Assembly (NCBI GenBank): GCA_947311845.1
Contig: CAMZMU010000107.1
Location: 21,694,359 to 21,758,358 of the forward strand
From: Poa pratensis
Taxonomy: Eukaryota; Streptophyta; Magnoliopsida; Poales; Poaceae
DNA: 64,000 nucleotides
Direction of reading: 5' to 3'
Shown here: positions 10,540-21,533 of the stretch, in pieces
How the letters are laid out: every line of letters begins with the position of its first letter
How positions within the stretch are numbered: the first letter of the stretch is position 1
Notes under the pieces: generated by a model
Told to the model about the DNA's origin: nothing
Databases searched by the model: none
What the model saw: the letters and a program-made list of their open reading frames with translations, nothing else
Translations under genes and position numbers: made by a program

Positions 10540-12066
10540 TATTCCCAGCTCCTATAAACGTGCTCTTCTTGATCCATTGTGGCATGTTGCTATGCGTGAT
10601 GAATTCACTGCTCTAACACAAAATAACACTTGGACTCTAGTTTCTAAACCTCCTAATGCCAATGTTGTCTCTAGTAAATGGGTTTTTCGACATAAATTTC
10701 ACTCTGACGGTACTCTTGCCAGATATAAAGCCCGTTGGGTCTGTCGGGTTTTTCTCAGCAGCACGGGATTGATTTCGATGAGACTTTTTCTCCTGCCGTC
10801 AAACCAAGCACTATTCGTGTTGTTCTCAATCTTGTTGTTTCCTCTTCCTGGCCAATTCATCAACTTGATGTAAAAAATGCTTTTCTTCACGGCACCCTTA
10901 ATGAAACTGTCTACTGTCAGCAACCTTCTGGGTTCGAGCACCCCTCTTCTCCCAATCTTGTATGTCTTCTACACAAATCTTTGTATGGACTAAAACAAGC
11001 CCCTAGGGCATGGTTTCATAGGTTTGCCACCTTCATTCAAACTATTGGTTTTCTACCCTCTAAATCTGACTCATCTCTCTTTATCTTTCGATCACCTGAG
11101 CACACTGCCTATCTTTTATTAGATGTTGATGATATCGTCCTCACTGCTTCCACTGACTCTTTTCTTCGTCACATCATCTCCTTACTCAATAATGAATTTT
11201 CCATGACAGATCTTGGCTCCCTTCATCATTTTCTTGGCATTGCTGTATCTCGTTCCTCCGATAGTCTGTTTCTTTCTCAGCGTCAATATATTCTTGACTT
11301 GTTAGCTCGCGCTGGCATGTCTAACTGTCAACCATCTCGTACTCCTGCTGATGTCGGCACCAAACTCTCAGCTGACGGCGATCCTGTTCCCGATCCTAGT
11401 CTCTACCGTAGTATCACTGGTGCTCTCCAATATGCTACTCTCACACGTCCTGATATTTCTTACTCTGTTCAACAAGCCTGTCTCTATATGCATGATCCTC
11501 GCCTTCCTCACTTCAATCATGTCAAAAGAATTCTTCGATATCTCAAAGGCACTCTTGACCACGGTCTCCACATTAATTCTTCTTCTCCCACAAGTTTGAC
11601 AGCTTATTCTGATGCGGACTGGGCAGGTTGTCCAGACACTCGACGGTCTATATCCGGCTATTGTCATTATTTGGGTGATAATGTTTCTTGGTCATCGAAA
11701 AGGCAGGTCACAGTTTCCAGGTCGTCAGCTGAAGCGGAGTACAAGTTGTTGCTCATGCAGTGGCTTAATCCATTTGGCTGCGCCGATTACTTGTAGAGTT
11801 ACACCGCCCGATCGAGCGTGCCACCATTGTCTATTGCGACAACATATCTGCAGTCTACATGGCTTCCAATCCTGTTCATCATCAGCATACAAAGCACATC
11901 GAGATTGATATTCATTTTGTCCGGGAAAAGGTTGCACTAGGCGAAGTACGAGTTTACATGTTCCAACCAGTGCACAGTTTGCTGACATTTTCACCAAGGG
12001 TCTTGCTACAACTCCTTGCACCGACATACGATCCAGTCTCAACATCGTTACACCAGACGTTGTGAC
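10540..12066 (+). pseudogene. Copia reverse transcriptase and RNase H
   Basis: The reverse transcriptase starts around MRDEFTALTQNNTW and runs through LDVKNAFLHG, SLYGLKQAPRAW and LRYLKGT; RNase H follows with AYSDADWAG and SRSSAEAEY. The catalytic box reads LLLDVDDIVLT where the family has YVDD, so the first residue is aspartate instead of tyrosine. Frame breaks occur near 10746, 11745 and 11953, each explained by loss of one base from a short homopolymer, and a stop occurs near 11764. The terminal tether region continues to about 12064. Confidence 0.85.
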
Positions 12067-12075
12067 TGCGGGGGA

Positions 12076-12211
12076 TGTTAGTTATACGTGTTCGGTTACG
12101 ATACCGAAACCCTAAACCATGTCGGTTTGTCTATGTCGGTTGGCTTGTAATATATATACTATGTAATCTCTTCAATCAAAGTAATACAATCAATAGTTAT
12201 CTCAATTATCA
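12076..12211 (+). repeat. Short 3' LTR of the Copia element
   Basis: It begins TGTTAG immediately after the purine tract. A CA terminus at 12210-12211 is the most plausible end, giving about 136 bp, but without the 5' partner the right boundary is uncertain. It contains a TATATATAC-like box near 12150. Confidence 0.5.
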
Positions 12212-12913
12212 CCTGCTTTAGTTGTTGCCGAGTCATCTTCAACCATCCTTTGCTTATTACTTTGGCTCGACAGTAAAACATTCCATTTGCAAGGTTTTCC
12301 TACGTGAGGAAGCAACCGTGAAAGGAACACCACTGAACGCCGTGATGATTGCAACCGACGGCTTTTAGCAACAAATGGAGCATTGGCAAGAAGATATGGC
12401 GATATCTGGGCCTGGTTGGTGGCGGCGGTAGTTCGTCGACAAACAATTCTGCCATCCATCATCCATGTGGTGGGTGGAGTAGATTCTTTACTCTGATCAC
12501 CAAACCATGCATGCACACCTAACATTCCGGCGCGATTGGTTTAGACTCGCTGTTCGCAATTCGCAAACTTGCAATTCTTGTAGACGATTTGTAGCTTCAG
12601 ACTGATAAGGCAAGGGGAATCCTATTTGTCTTTGTAACATTTTTTCAGTCTGACAGAAGTAGTATTGGTCACCGGAAATACAGTATCACTGTGATTAATC
12701 CGAGTACAACGGAACGTGTTCATAAATCTGAAATGAAAATCCTCGATGGCATGAAGAACACAAAGAGATTCAGACTTTCAGATAACATGTGCTAGTGCCG
12801 TATAATACCGGCAGAATTAAACTAAGAAGACATCCGGATCACTACTATAAGTGGAACCTTGATGCATGAAAGTAGAATATGCCAAGAATCTGACTGGCCA
12901 GTAGTCTAGCGCT
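12212..12913. other. Intergenic stretch with no recognised feature
   Basis: A 107-codon minus-strand frame exists at 12202-12525 but it overlaps the Copia LTR and has no recognisable domain. I see no gene or transposon end. Confidence 0.4.
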
Positions 12914-13300
12914 TCATGGCTCCGCCAGCGGCAACGCGGCAGGCACCTCCTCCACGGGCGGCGGCTTCGCCCCGCGCCTGTCCATGATCCGGGGAGGCGC
13001 CCTCCACCAGCGCCAACGTCGCGACGACAGCCTCGTGCAGTCGTACATCTCGTCGGGGCCCTCGGCCTGCTTCCGGCACACCCGGCCGAAGACGCAGGAC
13101 ACCACGGTGAGCAGCATGATCGCCGCGAGCACGCCGAAGAACGTGCCGATGGAACCCCCGTCCGAGCCACCATGATCCCGGGGCACCTGCGCGTCGCCCG
13201 CGGCGGAGCCTTGGTAGTAGCCGGCCGGCAGCGCGGGCGGCGACATGAACGTCGCCGGAGACGGCATCCACGGGGGCGCGAAGGTGTTGGTGGCCGCCAT
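12914..13300 (-). CDS. Small single-pass membrane protein of unknown function (128 aa)
   Basis: The chosen start, ATG at 13298-13300, begins MAATNTFAPPWMP; the frame is open further upstream but only low-complexity sequence would be added. Residues 1-40 are rich in proline, alanine and serine. Residues about 45-70 form one hydrophobic segment (GTFFGVLAAIMLLTVVSCVFG), then a basic and cysteine-containing turn (RVCRKQ) and a tail rich in arginine, tryptophan and proline (RRWRWWRAPP). The topology suggests a plasma- or endomembrane-anchored protein with a basic cytoplasmic tail. I recognise no enzymatic domain. Two other long frames overlap, but only this one has a clean membrane segment. It is divergent from the OSCP gene, with about 1.5 kb between them. 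Confidence 0.6.
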   Translation of the reverse strand: MAATNTFAPPWMPSPATFMSPPALPAGYYQGSAAGDAQVPRDHGGSDGGSIGTFFGVLAAIMLLTVVSCVFGRVCRKQAEGPDEMYDCTRLSSRRWRWWRAPPRIMDRRGAKPPPVEEVPAALPLAEP

Positions 13301-13876
13301 TCCTGTTGCATCCAGATGAGCTAGGCGCGCGATAGAACAGTGGTGGCGAGTGTAGCTGAGCTGAGCTGAGTGTGCCTGTGGTGCGCACGTAGGATGAGCT
13401 GACCGGGGATGGGAGAGGGAGGCAATAAGCCAATAAGAGGTCGGCGAAAGCGTCAGCTGCTTTGCGAGGCGGCGACGTGTCAAAGGAGCAGAGGTTGTAG
13501 TCATCTAGCCGCAGTAAAGCTGAGGAAAATGGTGGGTGGGGGACGTCCGCAAGGTTGGCTTTTGTGTGGATCGATCGCTCGAGTGGTAAGCGGCATGGAA
13601 AGCTCGCAAAGTGTGATGGTTGGTAGTCACCTCCATGTTCATGCCCGTGGGGAAAAAGAGAGGCCGGGAAGATACACTCATACGCACAACGGAAACACTG
13701 AACATACCTTTGGATATACTGCTCAGATGCAGCAGGAAAGAGGGAGACCGTGAGAGAAGATCTAAGAATTGAAGAACAAAGTAGGGAAGAACTTTATGAG
13801 CTCCTAGAAAAAATGATTTTATGAGCAGTGTGTGACTGTATCTATATCTTTAGGTATAATCTGTTTGTTTATGTAC

Positions 13877-13946
13877 TTTACTTGAACTTGAAGGGTTGTG
13901 ATGCATCAAATCTTTTACTTGAACTTGAAGGGTTGATGCATCAAAT
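13877..13946. repeat. Two-copy direct repeat
   Basis: A unit of about 30 bp, starting ACTTGAACTTGAAGGGTTG and ending ATGCATCAAAT, occurs twice, the copies differing by a two-base indel. The intergenic space 13301-14825 otherwise shows no recognised gene or transposon; it should hold the divergent promoters of the membrane protein and OSCP. Confidence 0.75.
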
Positions 13947-14825
13947 ATATAAAATAATAATCCACCATCCAACAAGGAAGCGACTACAGTGCAATGACTG
14001 AGAACTAGTTTTGCTTGATAGCCCTTTGTCTTCTGTCTACTTCATTTTATACTTGTATGGATATCAATGTCGCGATCAGACGGTTCATAGGAGCATGATA
14101 AGACATTGCAGGGTGCAAGCCTCGAGAGCTTCCTTGAAATATGTTTTGTACCGTTAAAAGAAGGTTACTGGATAAGGAGATGCATGTGATGTTGTTTGCT
14201 TAACGTGCAAGTACCAAAGCTTTTCTATATCCCTTTTCCACTGATGCTTTGTGAATTACTTAATTATGCTAGTTGAGCATTGTAGTTGTCCTGCTTATAA
14301 ATTGGAGTAAATTCCAAAAGAAAACCAACCACAATTGCCCTAGAAATACATAACCACCGAGATTCTTATTTTTTTTCCAAATTGCCACCAGTCTTGGCGC
14401 TCTTCGTTTCGAAAAACACTAATAATTCTTCTTTTGCATAGCTAACAAAGTTTCTGACGAGAGGGGCCCATGTCAAGATGACATGGCAAACAAGCCGCTG
14501 GCTGCTTCAGACAAAGAAAAAGAGGACCTCTGAACTCTCCTTTTAAGAGAAAAAGGAACTGTTTTTTTTTGAAATGTTAAAAAAAGAACTGCTTGGATGA
14601 CCTCTCCTTCAAAGGCCAGAAAAGGCCTAATACGTGGGCCTCAAGGGCTCACCACTGGGCCGTTTCTGATTGTCGTAGTGGTTTCCCAGGAGCTCCACTG
14701 CGCGCATCGCGTCCACCTTTTCCTCGCGTTCTACGGGACCCGCAGCCTCCTACTCTGTTCCTCCCTCCTCCCCGACCCGATCTCCTCCTAGGTTTCGCTC
14801 TCCACCACCGCGGAACCAACCGGAA

Positions 14826-17404
14826 ATGGCGGCGCGGCACCTCAGATCCGGGCTCCCCCTCCTGCAAGCCCGCCTCGCGGCCACCGAATCCGCCGCCGTC
14901 GCTCAGGTACCCGTTCCCTTCCCTCGCCCCCGCTCGTTTGCCTTAGACAAAGATGCCATTTCCCTCAAATTTTGGTAGTTTGCTGATCCACTTATCCGAT
15001 CTAGTCCCCCCTTACGTTCCTGACATTTTCCCCTCGGGGATTTGAATCTGTCGTCTAGCTGAATCCTTTTCTGTGTGTTTTTTCTTCTGTTATATTTGTG
15101 GGGGTTGACGTGCCAGTTTATGATGCAGGTATCAAGGGGACTCGCAACGCAGGCGTCTAAGCCTGCAGAGAAACAGATCAAGGTAGCTTGAAATCAAGCA
15201 TGTGGTTGGATTGTTAGGTTTGTCGTTGTGTTGCGGTCTGTGGATGTAGTTTAGGACCGCGAGATGTCTATTTTCTGTTCATTGTGAGTAGCGCAGATTA
15301 CTATGATGATCTGGTCGACGTCGGGAGCAAAGGAATCATGCAGCTGTTTCTGTTTTCCTGCCTGCACTCACTCTCTTTCATTTCGGGTTCCATGCCACTA
15401 TGGCCGAAATGTTCTGGTATTGAGAAACCAAATACCTAACCGATGTTAAACTAATTTATCTTCTGTTGAGTGTAACCACGCTTATTGCCGTCACATGCCG
15501 CAGTGATCACTAAAACCAGTTTACTCAGCAAACCAACATTGTTCATGTTGCATTTGTCGGTATATCAATTACAGCACAAACAGTCCGTGCCATCAATGAA
15601 TGTGTGCTCTTGATCTTATTTCTTACATAGTTTGTTTAAAATATTGAATAGTACTTATTCGATTCAGTAAATTGGTTCCTTGGTGGTTTTACGTGTTCTT
15701 GTTCTATCCTAAAATGCCCTTGGGATTTTGTTACTTACGTTCTTATGTCACAATAGGTTCCAGAAGCTCTGTATGGTGGCACCGGCAACTACGCTAGTGC
15801 ACTGTTCCTTTCAGCTGCCAAAGCAAATTCGTTGGACAAAGTTGAATCTGAGATTCGCGATGTTGTGGCGGCAGCCAAGAAGAGCCCTATGTTTTCTCAG
15901 TTCTTAAAGGACTCGTCAGTGCCAAAAGAAACCAGGGTGAAGGCTATAACTGAAATTTTCTCCGAAGCTGGGTTTTCTGACGTCACAAAGAATTTCTTGT
16001 GTACGCCTCTGATCCACTCAACTTTGTATGTCTAATGAAGTTCATTGTAGGTGCTTATAGTAACTTTGTTACAGTCGAGAAACCAAGTTATAGCTTTTGT
16101 TCACCATGTGCATTACTGATGCATCAACCTGAATGCATTGGACCATTTTCAGTTCTTTTGTTTCCAGTGTTGCTCTCTTTTATCAACAATTTGCTTTCTT
16201 GTGCAGTAATATTTTTAATCCAAAGCAACACCGTTTGCATTCCCAATTAGGTTAATTAACAACCAAGTTGAAGTATTGACAAGTGATGATGTGATGCATA
16301 CATTATAGAACTTAATTCTCAGTTACTATATCCATGTCTAATTTTTCATTTTATATGTAGTGGTACTGGCAGCCAATGGAAGGCTGAAATTTGTTGAGCG
16401 CATTTCGGAGAGATTTGTTGATTTGACCATGGCACATAAGGGAGAGGTGAAAGTCGTTGTCAGGACTGTTGTTGTAAGTTGATAGCCGATATCCCACTAT
16501 TTATTATCTTTTGCTACTGGGAACACTTTATGTTTGATGCTGATTGAATTTGTCAGTGTTCTCTTTTGCATATTAAAGAGTAGTTTGACACATGTATGTA
16601 TGATTAGATGTGTCTTCATTTTTGATTATATGAAAATGATCAATTGATGGTTTGGTATTTTTTTAAATATTAAGTTGTAAACTCCTTGGTGCCTTCCTGG
16701 TTTACTATTCTTGTTTTTGTTGATATGTCTCTGTAGTTAGCGACAACCTATTCTTTCAAGCTTAAAATTTGGTTGCATTACTCATGGAGATAAAAAATAG
16801 GTTTTGTTTGCAAAACTTTGTAAATGTAGATAACATGAGGAGTTACTGGCATGAAACAGAAATTCATATCTCGAGTTGGTATAGTGGAAGTTGAGCTGAA
16901 ACTATTTGTTATTGGCAGTAGGAAATCTTTTAGTTGATTGACATATTGAAATCTTTTAGTTAATGATCCACCTTACATTTTTTTCTAAGCATGTGTAGTT
17001 TGGTTTGTCAATGTGTGGATGTATACTGACTGTAACTTCTATTATAGTTCCTGACTGTATTGAGAATCGTTGGTTTCGTTTGCTGACTTGTCTGTTTTAT
17101 GCTGGCAGCCACTTCCTGAGAAGGAGGAGAAAGAACTTAAGGAGACATTGCAAGATATCCTTGGGAAAAACAAAACCATCTTGGTTGAACAGAAGGTTAG
17201 GTCCTTGATGAGTTGTTTCTGTATCGTATTAGCATGCAAGGTGTAAAGTAACACTGAAAACTTTCAATCGTGTGTTCTCTGCAGATTGACTACAGCATTA
17301 TGGGAGGACTAGTGATTGAATTTGGACAAAGGGTGTTTGATATGTCGATCAAGACCAGGGCGAAGCAAATGGAGGCGTTCTTGAGGCAACCCCTTGATAT
17401 CTAA
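14826..17404 (+). CDS. OSCP: Mitochondrial ATP synthase subunit O (OSCP / delta subunit)
   Basis: Six exons: 14826-14906, 15129-15182, 15757-16000, 16361-16473, 17109-17195 and 17285-17404, all with GT/AG introns and consistent phase, giving 232 aa. OSCP forms the top of the peripheral stalk and holds F1 to the membrane part of the inner-membrane ATP synthase. Exons 1-2 give an arginine-rich mitochondrial presequence (MAARHLRSG to about RGLATQA). The helical N-terminal domain runs from about YGGTGNYASALFLSA to KNFL. The conserved NGRLKFVERISERF and the C-terminal MGGLVIEFGQRVFDMSIK, diagnostic for the family, are present. Length fits plant OSCPs. An AATAAA signal lies about 90 bp after the stop. 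No frame damage is seen. Confidence 0.93.
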
Positions 17405-18492
17405 CTGCTTTTCTGATCAAAAGCAACGCCAGAGTGCAGTGGCTGCGCTGCTGAGGTTTCCGTCGTGTCTACTTCTTCGATGTGTTCTTGAAATAAAAGC
17501 TTTCATCTACCAGAGAACGGCACTATGCTTTATTTTGTCTCCAGGGCCAGAGGCCTGCCGAACAATCTTAATTTCCTTTCTACCAAGAAAACAACATGGA
17601 TAAAAACTTGAAGAGAGTTCATGGAAAGTTTTAAATTCAAGTGTTTGTAATTTGCTGTTGAAGTGCTCTCAATCTCCTCGTATTCAGTGGGGCATGAAAT
17701 AATTTGATGAAAATAGATTTGACTGCATTTTACCATGGGACATTTGAAGAGACTATTCTGATGTCTTGGACACGGATCAAATCTAGCAACCCAACTTGAA
17801 ATAGATATATGTACTTCATCATGCCATGTGACTATCAGTCCATAACCTTAAATCCACAATGATATGAATTTACACACGACTCAGATGTGCTGGGAATAAG
17901 TAACATCTGAAAAGGGAAAAGAAATCTTAGCTTGTGCTCGTGGCTGACTGAAACAATCTCATTTCCCATGTCACTTGTTAGTTGTTTTCCGTTGGCGGCC
18001 ACTCGTCCCAACAGTCCAAGAATAGCTCAGAAACCGAACGCTTTTCGCTCCACGATACCCGTGCACCAGTGTCTCATACACAGAAATCTGTTAAGTAATT
18101 GACCCAAGGGCCAAGGCCATAGCATCACGTGGTGCACTCACATAATACGTGTGGTTGCCCCGACGCATGCCTGTTCGATCGCTTCCTTGATGCGTAGACC
18201 AAACTTCGGCACACGAAACGCCTAGCTCTAGCTAGCTTGGCCTATTAATTAAGCGGGGGCGAGGAGGTGAGTTGGCTTGGAAGAATCAACGAGATCGGCC
18301 CCTCAAGTCACTGCTCGACCAGCTTCTCCAAGCAACCCAAACCTCTACCCCGCTCCTCCAAGCAAGCCATGCAGTTAGGCTAAGCTAAAGTAGCCAGCCA
18401 GGCTCTAACTATTCCTCCATGCTCCCCTTCTTCCTCCTCTCGCCTCTCCCTCGCCCCGGCTGTCGACGTCCCGTCCTCTGCCGCCGCCACCG
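17405..18492. other. Intergenic region with polyadenylation signal and G-box
   Basis: An AATAAA near 17491 serves the OSCP gene. A CACGTGG core near 18128 (ABRE/G-box type) lies about 360 bp upstream of the next start codon and could act on that gene. No other feature is recognised. Confidence 0.4.
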
Positions 18493-19067
18493 ATGTCGGC
18501 GTCGTGCGCGGCGGAGGCCGGGCTGGTGGCCATGGACTGCGTGGTGGTGTGCTGCTGCTGCCCGTGCCTGGTGCTGCAGATCACCGTGTTCCTCTTCGTC
18601 CGGCTGCCCAGGAAGGTGGTGGTCAAGTCCAAGAGGATCATCCTCAGGAGATGGCACAAGAGGAGATCATCATCCAAGAGGCGCGGCGTCTCCCGAAGCG
18701 GCAGCATGGCCTCGTCGTCTGGCGCCATGAGGCGCCTCGAGGAGCTACTGGACGCCGATTTTGGAGCCGCGTTCAGGGATATCGATGGTGGGGAGTGCAG
18801 CGACATCGACGATAGTTGGAAAGAGAGATGCTTCCCATGGAAGGTGATGACGGCAGAGACGGGTGGAAGCGGAGATGCTTCGCCGTCGATGACGACGACG
18901 ACGGCGTGTGGGAGGCGCTGGTGGAGCAGGAGGGGCTTTTCTGGTTCGGGAGCTTCTGGGGCCGGACGGAGCAGGGGGATCCGGTTTCTGCGGAGGACCA
19001 GATGTACGCAGGCTTGAGCTTGCCGGTAGTCCTAGAGAGGGCGTGCGATGAGCCGATGAAAAGCTAG
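18493..19067 (+). CDS. Unknown plant protein with cysteine-rich hydrophobic N-terminus; one frame break
   Basis: From ATG 18493 the frame gives a hydrophobic, cysteine-rich segment (CVVVCCCCPCLVLQITVFLF), a basic stretch (KVVVKSKRIILRRWHKRR) and an acidic domain (LEELLDADFGAAFRDIDGG). Around 18843 the meaningful frame changes: beyond it, the frame that starts at 18816 contains CFAVDDDDDGVWEALVEQEG and LFWFGSFWGR, which is plainly coding, while the first frame turns to low complexity. Restoring one G to the GG at 18843-18844 would give a 191-residue protein ending at 19067. Both halves look like one plant-specific family whose function I do not know; membrane association through the cysteines is likely. 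No intron is seen. The break may be a real null allele or a sequencing error. Confidence 0.6.
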
Positions 19068-20009
19068 GCAACACGGCCGGTTTAATTCGAGCCGCCGTTG
19101 CTGAATGAGGTTTCTGCTACTTTTCCATCGAAATATTTTCATCCAGGGTGGCTGGCTACATCATTTGGTTGCCGCATTGCTTCTCGAGCTGTACATATTA
19201 ATCGATCAAAGGAAGAAAACCTGGATAACGTACGCAGCAGCAGGTTAACTGGTCACTGCAGGAAGAGTTTTTTCTTCTTTGTTGAGAAAATAACAGGAGC
19301 TTATGTATTCATCATCACGAATGGAGTACTAATAATTAAGAAACGGGGAAATATATATCATTCCACCGACATGATCTACACTCAGGCACTCAGCACTAGC
19401 TAGGCTGTTTAGCACATAGATGCGCAGCACGATTAGCATCCATTCAAGAGAGAAGTCAGAGCATTGACAGCTTCAGATTTATCTAAGAATTATGTTCTGG
19501 ATCCAGGCACATATGATCCCGATTATGAAAAAGAGTCTGAAAATCATATTTCGGACTTTCCAAGAAATCACAGAAGGAAAACACGCATGTACGGTAGAAG
19601 CTCACTCTTGCAAGATCTGAGGACAAGTTATGAAAAATCAGAAGACACGAGTCGATGGCGTGTTAAGTTGCAAATTTTTGAATCTGTATGCACTTTGTGA
19701 TGGTCATATTTAAGTTTCAAGCAAGTCTTTTTTAGTTGATCCTCCTAACACTACTAGTGGTTGAGTTTTTGAAAAAAAATCGTATGTTGATAGTAGTTTC
19801 TTTTTTGAAACCCTAGCCCCGAGCAATTAACTCCAGGCGGCATGCAGCACCTTCGTCATATCATGCGTACAGCTCATGATTGTTCCTTGCCGATGAAGGA
19901 GCACGCACGACTCCAAAAGTCGAGATCAAGCTACACGCCTGTTGCCCACCGCCCCGCGATATCAGGCGTCGGGCACGGGCCTAAGCTTCCCGTACACCAC
20001 AAACAACTC
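19068..20009. other. Intergenic region, nothing recognised
   Basis: Short frames only. No transposon terminus or RNA gene was identified. Confidence 0.4.
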
Positions 20010-21110
20010 GACTTGGCTGTGCCCACATCCACATGCACGTGCGGGTGCATACAACATCCGAAATAAGCTATCAAACATATCTAGACTTTTTATAGTACCA
20101 AAAATAATACTGTGCCATACAACATTGTAACCAAAAGAATCGCACAAGGCCCTCATTTTGTCCCAGCCGTAGTTGATGAACAACGCACAATTGAGATGAT
20201 CAATCATCTCGGTGCATATAGAATTTTTGCTTCTTCTCAAACCAGACCCTTTTTTCGGGGTCAAGGTGCTCAAGTCGATCGTCATGATTCGGGCTTCCTC
20301 GGTGAGTAGCGCATGCTTCACTTACTTGGCCCCAGACTGGGAATTGGTCTCATCGATCTTGAGCTTCTTTTTTTGTATTTCGAATTAATTAGTGCTTTGC
20401 GTTCTCCTCTCTCCGACGCTTCTTCTATTCCCTCTCTTTCTTTTTCTCATTTGGCTTGTCATTTTGGGAAATAAACCCCTTTAAGATTTCTTACAAGGCA
20501 GTTATTGAAGCATCATGCTTCGCCACTATCGTGGTATTGGTCTCCCCCCTCGGCCTTTTTCCACTTGGGGCATCATGGCCAACGACCGATTCGCCCCCAC
20601 CTCTTCAGGATGATGCGATGAGCTCCTTACATTTTGGACAATCTTTGATTTCCTTCAAACAATGAGTCAAGGTAAATGGCTTGCCCCATGTTGGGTCGTG
20701 AAGGTTTTCAAAGCTTGAAAAAACCTATTTGAGAGATGAAACGAACAAGACATATTCATACGTATAGTAGGACTAAAATGGACGGAGAAGTGAACAGAAA
20801 AAACATACCAAGTCCTTGACCCCAATGCCACTCATGAGCCGGACAACAACATGCCCATAGGAGCCAACAAACTTGCTACACTCCGCTTGGATGAAACTTC
20901 ACCTCTTTTGCGGTGACAATTCATTCAGGTCATTCTCAAATTTGTTCAGCTTGAAGCACCTTTGCTTGTGGAAGTATTCATGATACCTCTTCCAAAATTG
21001 GTGTCCTTTTTTCGCTGGGTCCGTGGAGGCCGCGTCGGGGACGAGGGTGGTTTCGTCGGCAGCAGCGGCGGTGACTTCGAGTGGTGCGCCGACCATGGGT
21101 TTTCGCTGGG
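20010..21110 (-). pseudogene. Decayed trihelix/NAM-associated gene of the Harbinger ORF1-related class
   Basis: Read on the minus strand in three frames, fragments appear in the right order for this plant family. First comes a Myb/trihelix part (FWKRYHEYFHKQ near 20980, then DLNELSPQKR), followed by FIQAECSKFVGSYGHVVV near 20860. Then GKPFTLTHCLKEIKDCPKC lies near 20660 and KRPRGET near 20560. The C-terminal EEARIMTIDLSTLTPKK lies near 20270. Stops and frame shifts separate the fragments, so no intact protein can be made. Related genes are often annotated as NAM-associated or 'GST T3-like' and derive from the DNA-binding ORF of PIF/Harbinger elements. Boundaries are approximate. Confidence 0.6.
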
Positions 21111-21533
21111 TAAAGGAAATGCCTAGAATGAGGATTGTGTGCCACTAGTAAAAGGACCAAAGGAGGACAAGGGGAGGACAACACGGGCATCCACACGTAT
21201 CCGGAGGAGACGCAAGCCCAGCTCAAATTTGTACCAAAAATGGGTTCATGCGGACAGAAACACATACGTCGATTTGTTTACGTCGTCGTGTTTGATTGTG
21301 ATTTTCGCCCAAACCGACAAAAACAAACAACTCCGGAACAAAATGAGCAAGGCCAACACGGGTGTAGGGCGCGCCACTTGTTTTTATTTTATTTTAGATC
21401 AAGGCTTCGCCGCCACTTGTCCCCTCACGTGGCCGAAACGCCGGCGCACCTGTTTCACCCCCCTGCTTCTGTTGGACTCGACCGGCCGTCCGAGGCACGA
21501 ACTGCCAAAAGACTACCTAGCTCGCGGCCGTCG

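Larger units (their letters stand above)
9307..12211 (+). mobile_element. Copia retrotransposon, 3' half, decayed
   Basis: The segment carries, in Copia order, a partial zinc-binding region, integrase core, reverse transcriptase and RNase H, followed by a purine tract (12068-12075, GCGGGGGA) and the start of a short LTR with TGTTAG. The 5' LTR and Gag are missing because the outer LTR inserted at 9306/9307; they should lie left of the window. Several stops and one-base frame shifts break the polyprotein. Confidence 0.85.

Noticed and set aside
12817..13433. Two alternative frames (164 and 175 codons) over the small membrane protein gene
   Set aside because: They lack the hydrophobic segment and have the arginine/alanine-rich look of GC-rich off-frames.
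14593..14946. 117-codon plus frame upstream of and across OSCP exon 1
   Set aside because: It overlaps exon 1 in another frame and runs into the first intron; no domain.
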